10,458 nucleotides of DNA from Candidatus Sodaliphilus fimicaballi (GCA_018065165.1 JAGHTV010000418.1:1-10458); one strand, 5' to 3'; positions 1-6,757 are shown, numbered from the stretch's first letter. Notes: generated by a model from the letters alone, not told the origin. Translations and numbers: made by a program.

Positions 1-120
1 TGAGCTCGCTTCGCTCGGTTCTGTCAGTTTATTTTAGACATAAGAACAAAGAAAATTTATTTTAATTTCTTTTAATTTCTGTCAGTTGAAAAAAACTCTG
101 CGGTATCTGCGAGAGAAAAA

Positions 121-147
121 ATTATCTGTGAGATTGGTGAGATCTGT
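121..147. repeat. Dispersed intergenic repeat built of 9-bp units, copy 1
   Basis: Three consecutive 9-base units (ATTATCTGT, GAGATTGGT, GAGATCTGT) match, unit for unit, the reverse complement of 7772-7798; 20 of 27 positions are identical and most differences are C/T. The copy lies in the noncoding 3' region of the secreted-protein gene at 296-1906. Related fragments (tatctgcgag, atgcgagag) lie just before and after it. I read it as a degenerate member of a dispersed intergenic repeat family; its function is unknown. Confidence 0.5.
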
Positions 148-164
148 GTGAAGGAATATGCGAG

Positions 165-198
165 AGAGAAAAGTACCACGACATTGCTGCCGTGGTAC
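165..198 (-). terminator. Rho-independent terminator of the minus-strand gene run
   Basis: Read on the minus strand, 198 to 173 forms an 11-bp stem with one G:U pair (arms GTACCACGGCA and TGTCGTGGTAC) closed by a GCAA tetraloop of the GNRA type. It is followed at once by TTTTCTCT. It lies about 100 bases beyond the stop codon at 296, so it probably ends transcripts from 296-1906 and possibly from the whole upstream run. The U-tract is short and broken by C, so efficiency is uncertain. Confidence 0.7.
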
Positions 199-216
199 CA
201 TATTTCTATGCTCTTA

Positions 217-279
217 AGAGCGTTAGCGTTCTTATAGGCTCTGTGAGCCGTTCTGAAGAGGGAACGCAGAGACCGCTCT
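217..279. other. Nested inverted repeats in the 3' untranslated region
   Basis: Three perfect inverted pairs are nested: AGAGCG (217-222) with CGCTCT (274-279), GCGTTC (226-231) with GAACGC (262-267), and GGCTC (237-241) with GAGCC (245-249) around a 3-base loop. Together they would give one long interrupted hairpin in the transcript between the stop codon at 296 and the terminator at 165-198. A 10-bp palindrome CTCTTAAGAG (211-220) overlaps its edge, and CGTTC...GAACG (291-305) straddles the stop codon. It could be a structured 3' UTR or a decayed repeat element. Confidence 0.45.
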
Positions 280-295
280 GATAAGCGAAGCGTTC

Positions 296-1906
296 TTAAC
301 GAACGGGTTGGCCCATGATGTTGTAGCGAGCGTCACCCTTAACGATGATTACCTGACCATTCTCGATAATCTTGCGAGCCTTCTCGGTCTCAACCTTAAC
401 ATCGTTGATACCAGTTGTAGCACCCTCTTGAACTACATGGATAGTGTAGTCAGCTCCCAGGAATGAGAGAACTACGTCGCCCTCACGCTCGTCGCCCTCG
501 TTGGGAGTAGCAGTAAGAACCACCTTAGTCTTGTTCATGTAAACGCCGTCTTCATAAGTGTCGGTGCATGCAACCTTAACCCACTCGGGAGCCTCTACTG
601 TCCACTCCTTGAGGAAGCCAAACTCGTCGGCATAAGCCACACTTGACAGCATGTTGATAGTCTTCACATCGCCATCAACGTCCATCTCAACATCCTCGCT
701 CTGTGCGGGAGCAGCCTGAGCAAGGGGAGCAGGGAACAGATACTCGTAAGAACCGAGCAAGCTGACGTTAAGACTACGAGTCTTTGTACCGCTTGACCAG
801 TTAAGAGCAGCAATGAAGAAGTTCTCGCATGCGTTAACCGATGTAGAGGGGATAGTCTCGGCCATAACCATCACAGCGTGAGATGGAACATCGTCAACAG
901 TACCGTTGTAGTAGAAACCTACCTGAGAAGTTGTATCCTCATCGGGCAGAGTGATAGCAACAAGGATGTCGTCCTTGATAGTGTAACCTTCAACTACCTT
1001 GCCAGTCTTGTGGTCAACCAGCTTGTCGAAGCACAGGAAGTAGCGTGATGTACCAGCAGCCTCAAAGTCGGCGGGGTCGATAGTCTGACTTGCGATAGTG
1101 TCGACAACGGCCTGGATGACAGTCTTAGCTGCATTAAGTTGTACCTTATAGATAGTACAAGTGAGGGGAGAAGAAATCTTTGCGATTTCGCGCACATGAG
1201 TTTGCACGCCACGCAACGCATAAGGATTTTGGCAGGGGAAGAACTCACCCATACCGCGCACGTTGATGTTAACATCGCTGGCAACCTTAGTAGTGTTCTT
1301 CCAGTTAGCGTTAACCTTCTCAGCGTTAGTTGCGAAGTAGGTTGATGAATAGTAGAGACTACCAGCCTTGGGCGAAACGTAAGCCCAGCCATACTTAGTC
1401 TTAGTAGTAGCATTGTCGGTGCTGGGACCACCCACGCGCATGTAAACGGGCAGAGTAGAAACAGAGTCACCCACAGCATTGGTTGCAGTGAGCACTGGAG
1501 CCTCGATAGTAGTGGGGATAGCATAGGGATAATTTACAGCAAGTGATTGACCGGTAGCAGTAATCATGGGGTTAAACATGCTGTACTCCTCGGTGGGGTC
1601 AACATATTTCCACTTGTAGGTCGCACCGCTCTCAACCTTGTTAACCTTGAAATTAACGTCGGCATAAGCAGGAATGTGAGCCATGGGGTTAGTGAGCGAA
1701 TAAGCGCTCTTAGCATAGCCACTGTACCAACCAGTGTTGTTCATTGTGTAGAAAGGAGAAGCGAGTGCGCCGTCAGCCTTGAGCTGAACCTTGTTGGCAA
1801 CAGCAACAGCAGCATCGTTACACTCCTGGGCATCGTGCTGTACAGCAACCTGGGCTGTAGCAACGCCGGCTGTGAGTAAAGCCGAGATAAGTAACATTTT
1901 CTTCAT
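296..1906 (-). CDS. Secreted protein with PKD-like and BACON-like regions and a C-terminal YNI-GQ tail
   Basis: This 536-residue protein starts with a clear signal peptide (MKKMLLISALLTAGVATA, cleavage expected before Gln19), so it is exported. An early part around residues 85-160 (YKWKYVDP, then a run ending in APVLTATNAVGDSVS) resembles a PKD/Ig-like fold. Residues about 417-496 (EAPEWVKV, TATPNEGDEREGD, ending HVVQEGA) fit a BACON-like domain, a fold used by Bacteroidetes for surface or carbohydrate-related proteins. The last 27 residues (RKIIENGQVII...YNIMGQPVR) match the tail of the protein at 6758-7666 at 13 of 27 positions and resemble the start of a type IX secretion sorting domain. 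The middle (about 160-410) I do not recognise. No enzyme motif is visible. The gene is 54 bases downstream of xseB with no TAnnTTTG box in the gap, so it may be read through from upstream. Export is well supported; the precise role is unknown. Confidence 0.85.
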   Translation of the reverse strand: MKKMLLISALLTAGVATAQVAVQHDAQECNDAAVAVANKVQLKADGALASPFYTMNNTGWYSGYAKSAYSLTNPMAHIPAYADVNFKVNKVESGATYKWKYVDPTEEYSMFNPMITATGQSLAVNYPYAIPTTIEAPVLTATNAVGDSVSTLPVYMRVGGPSTDNATTKTKYGWAYVSPKAGSLYYSSTYFATNAEKVNANWKNTTKVASDVNINVRGMGEFFPCQNPYALRGVQTHVREIAKISSPLTCTIYKVQLNAAKTVIQAVVDTIASQTIDPADFEAAGTSRYFLCFDKLVDHKTGKVVEGYTIKDDILVAITLPDEDTTSQVGFYYNGTVDDVPSHAVMVMAETIPSTSVNACENFFIAALNWSSGTKTRSLNVSLLGSYEYLFPAPLAQAAPAQSEDVEMDVDGDVKTINMLSSVAYADEFGFLKEWTVEAPEWVKVACTDTYEDGVYMNKTKVVLTATPNEGDEREGDVVLSFLGADYTIHVVQEGATTGINDVKVETEKARKIIENGQVIIVKGDARYNIMGQPVR

Positions 1907-1960
1907 GAGTTTATGATTTAATAATTAAACATTATTTTGATACTAAATTCTTTTTATGAG

Positions 1961-2164
1961 TTACGACTGCAGTGAGTCGAGGATGGATTTGAGTTCCTGA
2001 TCGGTGGCGGTGAGCTTGGCACGGCAGTAATCCAGCAACTCCTTGGCGCGCTTGGTATACTCACTCAGGTTGTCGATGCTGCACTCGGGGTCTTGCATCT
2101 TCTTTACCAACTCCTCAAGCTCAGTTACGGCTTGAGTGTAAGTCATTGTATTGTTCTCTTCCAT
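1961..2164 (-). CDS. xseB: Exodeoxyribonuclease VII small subunit
   Basis: The 67-residue product has the compact helical pattern of XseB: MTYTQAVTELEELVKKMQDPECSIDNLSEYTKRAKELLDYC is the conserved core, written here in parts as TYTQAVTELEELV, ECSIDNLSEYTKRA and ELLDYCRAKL. XseB binds the long helices of XseA in exonuclease VII, which degrades single-stranded DNA to oligonucleotides in the cytoplasm. It is slightly shorter than the 80-residue E. coli protein, as is common. It follows xseA with an 11-base gap, the usual operon arrangement. An internal Met7 (codon ending at 2146) begins the conserved part and could be the true start; I keep the upstream ATG as the longer form. Confidence 0.93.
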   Translation of the reverse strand: MEENNTMTYTQAVTELEELVKKMQDPECSIDNLSEYTKRAKELLDYCRAKLTATDQELKSILDSLQS

Positions 2165-2175
2165 AATATATAGTT

Positions 2176-3516
2176 TTATTGTTTTACAAGTTTGACTTCG
2201 GCCCTGACTGAACCGTTCTTGAAGTGGGTGGTTACGATATCACCCTCGTGCAACTGGGTTGACGAAGTGACGAACTTGCCGTTGCACTTGGTGAGTGAGT
2301 ATCCACGGTTGAGAATATTGCGAGGCGACAGCAGTGTCACCTTATCGTCGAGCGACTGCAATCGCATCTGGGCAGTGACTAAGGCCTGTCCTACCGAGGC
2401 CCTGATAAGTTCGACATTGTGACTTAGGCGTGTGCCCTCGGCACCGATGCGGGTGTTGATGGCTGCAGGAATCACATCTACATACTTGTCGAGGCGAGCA
2501 CGAGCAGTGCTAGCTATACGCTGAGCCGTTGCTGGGATGAGCGATGCATAGTAGGCCAGCTGTTCACGCGAATGTGCTACCATGTCGCGAGCGGCAGTAA
2601 TTGCAGCGTTGTGCAGCTCGTCGAGATGGGCCATAGCATCGATACCACACTTGATGAGGAACTCGGCCGCTGCCGTGGGTGTCTTTACACGCATCGAGGC
2701 TACATAGTCGAGCACAGTAACATCACGCTCGTGGCCTATGCCCACAATCACAGGTATGGGGAACATGGCAATAGCTCGAGCCAGGTCGTAGTTGTCAAAC
2801 GAGTTGAGCTCGCTCGACGCACCACCACCACGTATCACCACCAGGCAGTCAAAGAGGTCAATCACCTCCTCGACACGCTGCAATGCGGCCATGACACTAG
2901 GCACAGTGTTAGCACCCTGCATAGCGGCCGTAAACAGGTGGGTATAGAACTTGAGCCCATAGGCATTATTCTCGAGCTGATTCATAAAGTCGCCATAGCC
3001 CGCCGCTGTCTCGCTCGAGATGACGGCAATGCGTTGCGGTACGAGAGTCCATGGCAACTGCTTGTTGCGGTCGATAATGCCCTCTACAGTAAGCCTCTTG
3101 ATTATCTCCTGGCGCTGGCGAGCCATGTCGCCTAGGGTAAACTCGGGGATGATGTCGCCAATGACGGCCTTCAAGCCAAACTGTGGATGAAAGTTGACCG
3201 TGACACACACCATCACCTTCATGCCGGTAGCCAGTGATTGCCCTGTAACAGTCTGGAATAAAGCAGCAAGTGGCACATAGTTAGTCCTCCATATTGCAGC
3301 GCTCAAGCGTGCCACTGTGAGTCCATCCTCGTTCTTCTCGATGAGTTCGAGGTAACAATGTCCATTCTTGCGCACACTCACGTCGCTAGTCTCGGCCACC
3401 ACCCACTGGCGGTGAAGCTCAGGCTCGACGTTGACAGTATCGGCTATACGCAAGGTGAGTTGCGTGAGCGTTATAGCCTCGGGGCCATTGTTGAAAAGTG
3501 AATTCTCGGCTGACAT
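2176..3516 (-). CDS. xseA: Exodeoxyribonuclease VII large subunit
   Basis: XseA is the catalytic subunit of exonuclease VII, a metal-independent single-strand DNA nuclease used in repair and DNA turnover. Residues about 15-120 form the N-terminal OB-fold DNA-binding domain (WVVAETSDVSVRKNGHCYLEL). The catalytic domain shows AVISSETAAGYGDF (164-177), VIRGGGASSELNSFD (227-241) and the signature GHERDVTVLD (261-270) followed by VKTPTAAAEF; the His and Asp of GHERD correspond to residues needed for activity in E. coli. A long helical region and the end motif ILNRGYSL follow. I choose the ATG at 3516 (446 residues) because AGGAG lies directly before it and it clears the upstream gene; a GTG at 3540 would add eight residues and overlap that gene. 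The AGGAG overlaps the TAG stop of the DUF3256 gene, suggesting coupled translation. xseB follows immediately. Confidence 0.95.
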   Translation of the reverse strand: MSAENSLFNNGPEAITLTQLTLRIADTVNVEPELHRQWVVAETSDVSVRKNGHCYLELIEKNEDGLTVARLSAAIWRTNYVPLAALFQTVTGQSLATGMKVMVCVTVNFHPQFGLKAVIGDIIPEFTLGDMARQRQEIIKRLTVEGIIDRNKQLPWTLVPQRIAVISSETAAGYGDFMNQLENNAYGLKFYTHLFTAAMQGANTVPSVMAALQRVEEVIDLFDCLVVIRGGGASSELNSFDNYDLARAIAMFPIPVIVGIGHERDVTVLDYVASMRVKTPTAAAEFLIKCGIDAMAHLDELHNAAITAARDMVAHSREQLAYYASLIPATAQRIASTARARLDKYVDVIPAAINTRIGAEGTRLSHNVELIRASVGQALVTAQMRLQSLDDKVTLLSPRNILNRGYSLTKCNGKFVTSSTQLHEGDIVTTHFKNGSVRAEVKLVKQ

Positions 3517-3521
3517 ATCTC

Positions 3522-4154
3522 CTACTTGTTGAGTTTCCACTTGGTACCCTTAAGGCTGTAATTGAGCGACTCGGCAAACGACGACGCATAGGGCTTATAC
3601 TCGTCCTTAACGAGGAACTCCTTGAGGCCGTGACGAGCCACCAGCGTGGTGTGGTCATCGCCCTCAAAGTTGAGCGAAATGAGCGGAAACACTATGTCTT
3701 GCAGCAGTTGCTCACGCTTAGCCTTGTCCACTGTCTTGAGCACGAAGCTCTCCATCGTGGGCATGGCAAAGAACTTGCTCGCGGGCAGAGGCATCCAACT
3801 GGTGTCGTAGAACGAGATGTGGCTGTCGGCCACGGGTGTCTCTACAGTCTCGATGACAGCAATCACCGAGTCTTTCTTGGCAGTCACCAGCAGCATCTGC
3901 ACGGTTTTGCTATCGCTCATGCGTATGTTGATGAAGTTATCCTCAACCTTGATGAGTTTTGTGCCCATGCCCATGTTGTTCCTGGCATAGACGAGCTGGC
4001 CGTTGTCATAGTAGTCCAGCAAGTCGAGGCGAGTAGTCTTGGGCAAGAGCATAAACACCTGTCCAGGCTCACTAGCAAAGAAATCTCTTATGGTGCGAGC
4101 CTCACCTCCCACTGCCACCAGCATGGCTAATATAAGTGTTACTATCTTTTTCAT
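3522..4154 (-). CDS. DUF3256-family secreted protein
   Basis: The 210-residue product has a signal peptide (MKKIVTLILAMLVAVGGEA, cleavage near residue 19) and no further membrane segment, so it is probably periplasmic. After it come TIRDFFASEPGQVFMLLPKTTRLDLLDYY and alternating short strands, a pattern I recognise as the DUF3256 family of Bacteroidetes: a leading 'decision' helix, then N-rLD-lDyy, then repeated beta strands such as KLIKVEDNFINIRMSD. The sentence above cites positions about 21-50. Function is not established for this family. AGGA sits six bases before the ATG. The stop at 3522-3524 is five bases from the xseA start, so it is very likely co-transcribed and translationally coupled with xseA. 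No catalytic motif is seen. Confidence 0.8.
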   Translation of the reverse strand: MKKIVTLILAMLVAVGGEARTIRDFFASEPGQVFMLLPKTTRLDLLDYYDNGQLVYARNNMGMGTKLIKVEDNFINIRMSDSKTVQMLLVTAKKDSVIAVIETVETPVADSHISFYDTSWMPLPASKFFAMPTMESFVLKTVDKAKREQLLQDIVFPLISLNFEGDDHTTLVARHGLKEFLVKDEYKPYASSFAESLNYSLKGTKWKLNK

Positions 4155-4165
4155 AATCCTAATAT

Positions 4166-4192
4166 AACGCTAACGTCAACGCAAACGCAAAC
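4166..4192. repeat. Left hexamer array (about 4.5 units)
   Basis: Read on the plus strand the units are AACGCT, AACGTC, AACGCA, AACGCA and a partial AAC. The array lies between the stop of the four-helix-bundle gene and the start of the DUF3256 gene, leaving only 11 bases before that start. It is the inverted counterpart of the right array at 4571-4609, so a transcript through the region could pair the two ends. Confidence 0.85.
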
Positions 4193-4563
4193 TATGCCTG
4201 ACGGATTGAGCCAATCAACCCAACTAGTTGCTTTTGTATTTCGTTATTCGCTTGTTGTAAAGTATAAAATTGTTCTTCTGTTATATAATTAATATTTTTC
4301 GCAATAAACAATTGTGTCTCAACCTCAAAAGAAGAGCCTAAAGCCACATCAAGAAATCTAGCGAAATCGTCGTCGGTTGGCTTTGCAGACCCTTCGGCAA
4401 TGTTACTTGATATGCTAACAACAGCCCTCTGAAGCTGATTACAAAGGCCGAATCTCTCGTAAGAAGGGAAACTGTTGCATACCTTGTAGATTAAGGTCGC
4501 AAATGACACTGCATCTTGCCATACCTTATAATTCTTGAAATTTCGAGATTTTTTCTGTTTCAT
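4192..4563 (-). CDS. Four-helix-bundle protein, S23 / rRNA intervening-sequence family
   Basis: The 123-residue product is full length for the family (about 115-125). Family marks are FKNYKVWQDAVSFATLIYKV in helix 1, FGLCNQLQRAVVSISSNIAEG (residues 38-58, the hallmark stretch ending SNIAEG), then FARFLDVALGSSFEVETQL and a last amphipathic helix. Such proteins form four-helix bundles that assemble into barrel-like oligomers and bind nucleic acid; the Avd protein of diversity-generating retroelements has the same fold. The biological role of stand-alone copies is unknown. It is inserted in the helicase-DUF3256-xseAB run, flanked by inverted hexamer arrays, and is markedly AT-rich, all suggesting acquisition. 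No own promoter box is visible, so expression probably depends on the helicase promoter. No reverse transcriptase or template/variable repeat is nearby. Confidence 0.93.
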   Translation of the reverse strand: MKQKKSRNFKNYKVWQDAVSFATLIYKVCNSFPSYERFGLCNQLQRAVVSISSNIAEGSAKPTDDDFARFLDVALGSSFEVETQLFIAKNINYITEEQFYTLQQANNEIQKQLVGLIGSIRQA

Positions 4564-4570
4564 GGGTGTA

Positions 4571-4609
4571 GTTAGCGTTTACGTTAGCGTTAGCGTTTAC
4601 GTTAGCGTT
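4571..4609. repeat. Right hexamer array (6.5 units; perfect 18-bp duplication)
   Basis: The units in order are GTTAGC, GTTTAC, GTTAGC, then the same three again, then GTT, so the 18-mer GTTAGCGTTTACGTTAGC is duplicated exactly. It fills almost the whole 38-base gap between the helicase stop and the start of the four-helix-bundle gene, and overlaps the helicase stop codon (4602-4604) and final Arg codon. The 11-mer GCGTTAGCGTT within it (4587-4597) recurs at 220-230. Confidence 0.9.
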
Positions 4610-6506
4610 TTTTCTTGAACTTGGCGAAGTTGTCTTCTTTCTTTGCGCCACGCTTGCCAAATTTCTCTTCCTGTGCCTTGCGGAACTTGCGATTGGCCGC
4701 GTTGCCACGCTTCTTGCCCGAGCTCTGCATCTCCTCGACTTGCTTTGCCATATTTGCCTCGAAGCGTGCCTGACGCTCCTCGCGGCGACGCTCGCTACGG
4801 TTCTTCTTGAAAGACGCCTTCTCATCGCGTGCAGCACCAGCATAGTCCTTACCCTCAACAGCAGGTTCCAGGTACAGACGCTTGCCGTAAAACTCAGTGT
4901 TCTTGAGGGCACTCACCACACGATGACCCTCGCCCTTCATAACATCAAATAGCGAATACTTGCTCAACAGGTCGATGCGACCCAGACCTATCTTCTGCCC
5001 CTTGGTGTTAGCGTTGAGCATACGAATGAGGTCGGGGGCAAAGAAACCATCGGCCTTACCCACATTGATGTAGATGCGCTCATAACCCTCTTGTGCCACG
5101 CGAGAGTCCTTCTCGCTGAGGGTGCGGTTCTTGTGCTCGGGATGCTCTCCCTTCTCACGCTTCTTGCGTTCGCCCTTCTCGGGCACATTCTCGATGACGG
5201 GAGCATTGTGATAGTAGTCAAAGAGGCGGTTGAACTCGAGCGAGAGAATACGCTTCAACAGGTCCTCACTACTGAGCCAAGACAACTTCTTGAGCACCTC
5301 GGGCATGTATGATGCGATGCCATCCTCGTTGACCTCGACACGCTCGAGCTTGTCGATGAGCGAGTGCAGCTGTTTGCCTATGATTTCCTCGGCCTGAGGC
5401 ACATCGCGGTGCTCAAAGGTCTTGCCTATGTGCTTCTCGATGTCGCGCAACTTGTTACGCTCGCGAGAGTGGATGATGGCGATAGATGTACCCGTCTTGC
5501 CGGCACGGCCAGTACGGCCACTGCGGTGGTTATATACATCGTTATCGTCGGGCAGGCTGTAGCTGATGATGTGAGTGAGGTCGTCAACATCAAGACCACG
5601 GGCAGCCACATCGGTAGCCACGAGAATCTGCAGATTGCGGTCGCGGAACTTCTTCATCACCGCGTCGCGCTGGGCCTGCGACAGGTCGCCATGCAGAGCA
5701 TCGGCATTGTAGCCGTCCTGGATCAGGTTATCGGCAACCTCCTTAGCCATAGCACGAGTGCGACAAAAGACGATACCATATATGCGAGGACGAGAGTCAA
5801 CGATACGCTTGAGTGCCAAGTACTTGTCGCTAGCCTTGACCATATAGTAGCAGTGTTGCACATTGGCCGAGCCCTCGTTGCGAGTACCTATTACATACTC
5901 CTGTGGGTCGTGCATGTAGTTCTTGGCGATATCAGCAATCTCGGCAGGCATAGTGGCCGAGAACAGCAACATCTTGCGTTTATCGGGCACATAGGCCAGA
6001 ATCTCGTTGATATCGTCAACAAAACCCATATTGAGCATCTCATCGGCCTCGTCAAGGATTACTGTATTTACATGGTCCAGGTTGACCTTGCCACGGTTGA
6101 TGAGGTCGAGCAGTCGGCCCGGGGTGGCAACAATCACCTGCACGCCACGCGACAGCGCCTTGATCTGGTTCTCAATGCTTGTGCCGCCATACACGGCCAG
6201 AATGTTGAGGCCGTCGATGTATTTTGAGTAGTCAGCAAGATCGCTCGCGGTTTGCAGACACAACTCACGCGTGGGGTCCAGGATCAGTGCCTGAATGGTA
6301 CGCGACAAGGTGTCGGTGCGTTGCAGTGTGGGCAGACCAAAGGCCGCAGTCTTACCAGTACCAGTCTGTGCCAGTGCCACAACGTCACTGTCCTCGTTGA
6401 GCAAGTGGGGAATGACCTTTTCTTGCACAGGCATTGGTGCCACATAGCCCATATCGGCAATCGCCTTGAGCAAATCTTCTCTAACTCCTAATTCTTCAAA
6501 TGTCAT
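4602..6506 (-). CDS. DEAD-box ATP-dependent RNA helicase with DbpA-type RNA-binding domain
   Basis: The 634-residue cytoplasmic enzyme unwinds or remodels RNA using ATP, as in ribosome assembly, mRNA decay and cold adaptation (DeaD/CsdA/DbpA group). Visible motifs: Q motif with PMPVQ (24-28), Walker A AQTGTGKT (46-53), PTREL (78-82), TPGR (128-131), LDEAD (151-155), SAT (183-185), VATDVAARGLDVD (296-308) and HRSGRTGRAG (327-336). Residues about 476-548 (YINVGKADGF, IGLGRIDLLSKYSLFDV) form the DbpA-like RNA-binding domain. The last 85 residues are a low-complexity Lys/Arg/Glu tail, likely disordered and RNA-binding. I choose the ATG at 6506 rather than an in-frame ATG at 6566, because the promoter box at 6536-6543 lies between them and the family begins at MTFEELGV. 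The final Arg and stop come from the hexamer array at 4571-4609. It heads the minus-strand gene run. Confidence 0.96.
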   Translation of the reverse strand: MTFEELGVREDLLKAIADMGYVAPMPVQEKVIPHLLNEDSDVVALAQTGTGKTAAFGLPTLQRTDTLSRTIQALILDPTRELCLQTASDLADYSKYIDGLNILAVYGGTSIENQIKALSRGVQVIVATPGRLLDLINRGKVNLDHVNTVILDEADEMLNMGFVDDINEILAYVPDKRKMLLFSATMPAEIADIAKNYMHDPQEYVIGTRNEGSANVQHCYYMVKASDKYLALKRIVDSRPRIYGIVFCRTRAMAKEVADNLIQDGYNADALHGDLSQAQRDAVMKKFRDRNLQILVATDVAARGLDVDDLTHIISYSLPDDNDVYNHRSGRTGRAGKTGTSIAIIHSRERNKLRDIEKHIGKTFEHRDVPQAEEIIGKQLHSLIDKLERVEVNEDGIASYMPEVLKKLSWLSSEDLLKRILSLEFNRLFDYYHNAPVIENVPEKGERKKREKGEHPEHKNRTLSEKDSRVAQEGYERIYINVGKADGFFAPDLIRMLNANTKGQKIGLGRIDLLSKYSLFDVMKGEGHRVVSALKNTEFYGKRLYLEPAVEGKDYAGAARDEKASFKKNRSERRREERQARFEANMAKQVEEMQSSGKKRGNAANRKFRKAQEEKFGKRGAKKEDNFAKFKKKR

Positions 6507-6535
6507 TAAATTGTGTTTTATATATAAATAATTTA

Positions 6536-6543
6536 CAAAGGTA
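6536..6543 (-). promoter_or_regulatory. Bacteroidetes -7 promoter box of the helicase gene
   Basis: On the minus strand the sequence is TACCTTTG, a perfect TAnnTTTG box. It lies 29 bases before the chosen helicase ATG, leaving a short leader. No good TTTG-like -33 element is seen at the usual spacing, so the promoter may be weak or activator-dependent. It is the only clear promoter for the six-gene minus-strand run. Confidence 0.65.
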
Positions 6544-6676
6544 GTGATTTTTTGCGACTTATACACCTTAATAATTCAAAACAATGCAATATCACACCCT
6601 AAAGCATAGTTATTGTAGATTCGGCATGCTAATGGAAAATCAATATTGTACTATTATTACATTTTGGTTATATTTA

Positions 6677-6708
6677 TTTTGATTATTACGCAATTTTATG
6701 TATTTTTG
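6677..6708 (+). promoter_or_regulatory. Bacteroidetes promoter of the 302-residue secreted protein
   Basis: TTTTG (6677-6681), a 19-bp gap, then TATTTTTG (6701-6708) give both elements of the primary-sigma promoter of Bacteroidetes with standard spacing. Transcription should begin near 6715, giving a leader of about 40 AT-rich bases without a Shine-Dalgarno site before the ATG at 6758. It diverges from the helicase promoter about 135 bases away. Confidence 0.75.
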
Positions 6709-6757
6709 CAATCGTTTTTAAAAGAATAATACTAATCTATAAAAATATTTTAAGCTT

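Larger units (their letters stand above)
4166..4609. mobile_element. Putative inserted cassette: four-helix-bundle gene flanked by inverted hexamer arrays
   Basis: The unit is 444 bp and consists of one gene (4192-4563) between inverted arrays of GTTAGC-like hexamers. The outer 27 bases of the two arms (4166-4192 and 4583-4609) are reverse complements at 24 of 27 positions, the outermost 11 perfectly. The arms reach into coding sequence on both sides: the helicase takes its last codon and stop from the right arm, and the last base of the four-helix stop codon is the end of the left arm. The gene inside is visibly more AT-rich than its neighbours. No transposase and no clear target-site duplication are seen. 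Members of this protein family are known inside 23S rRNA intervening sequences that fold into a long stem, which this layout resembles. Mobility is an inference. Confidence 0.45.

Noticed and set aside
994..1524. 176-codon open frame in another minus-strand frame of the secreted-protein gene
   Set aside because: It is Leu/Ser/Arg-rich without domain pattern and sits wholly inside the well-supported 536-residue frame with its signal peptide and tail.
4192..4563. Possible Avd protein of a diversity-generating retroelement
   Set aside because: The fold family is the same, but no reverse transcriptase, template repeat or variable repeat is seen nearby, and sequence alone does not separate Avd from other S23-family proteins.
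4571..4609. Possible CRISPR array
   Set aside because: The repeats are 6 bases long and directly adjoining with no spacers, and no cas gene is present.
4166..4609. rRNA intervening sequence
   Set aside because: There is no 23S rRNA around it; the neighbours are protein genes, so only the layout is comparable.
5364..6227. Long open frame of 287 codons on the plus strand inside the helicase gene
   Set aside because: It lies antisense to a gene with every DEAD-box motif in place, has no family resemblance and no promoter or start context; it is a codon-use shadow.
6507..6566. Upstream extension of the helicase by 20 residues
   Set aside because: The extra residues (MYKSQKITTFVNYLYIKHNL) are encoded across the TACCTTTG promoter box and are not part of the family's N-terminus.
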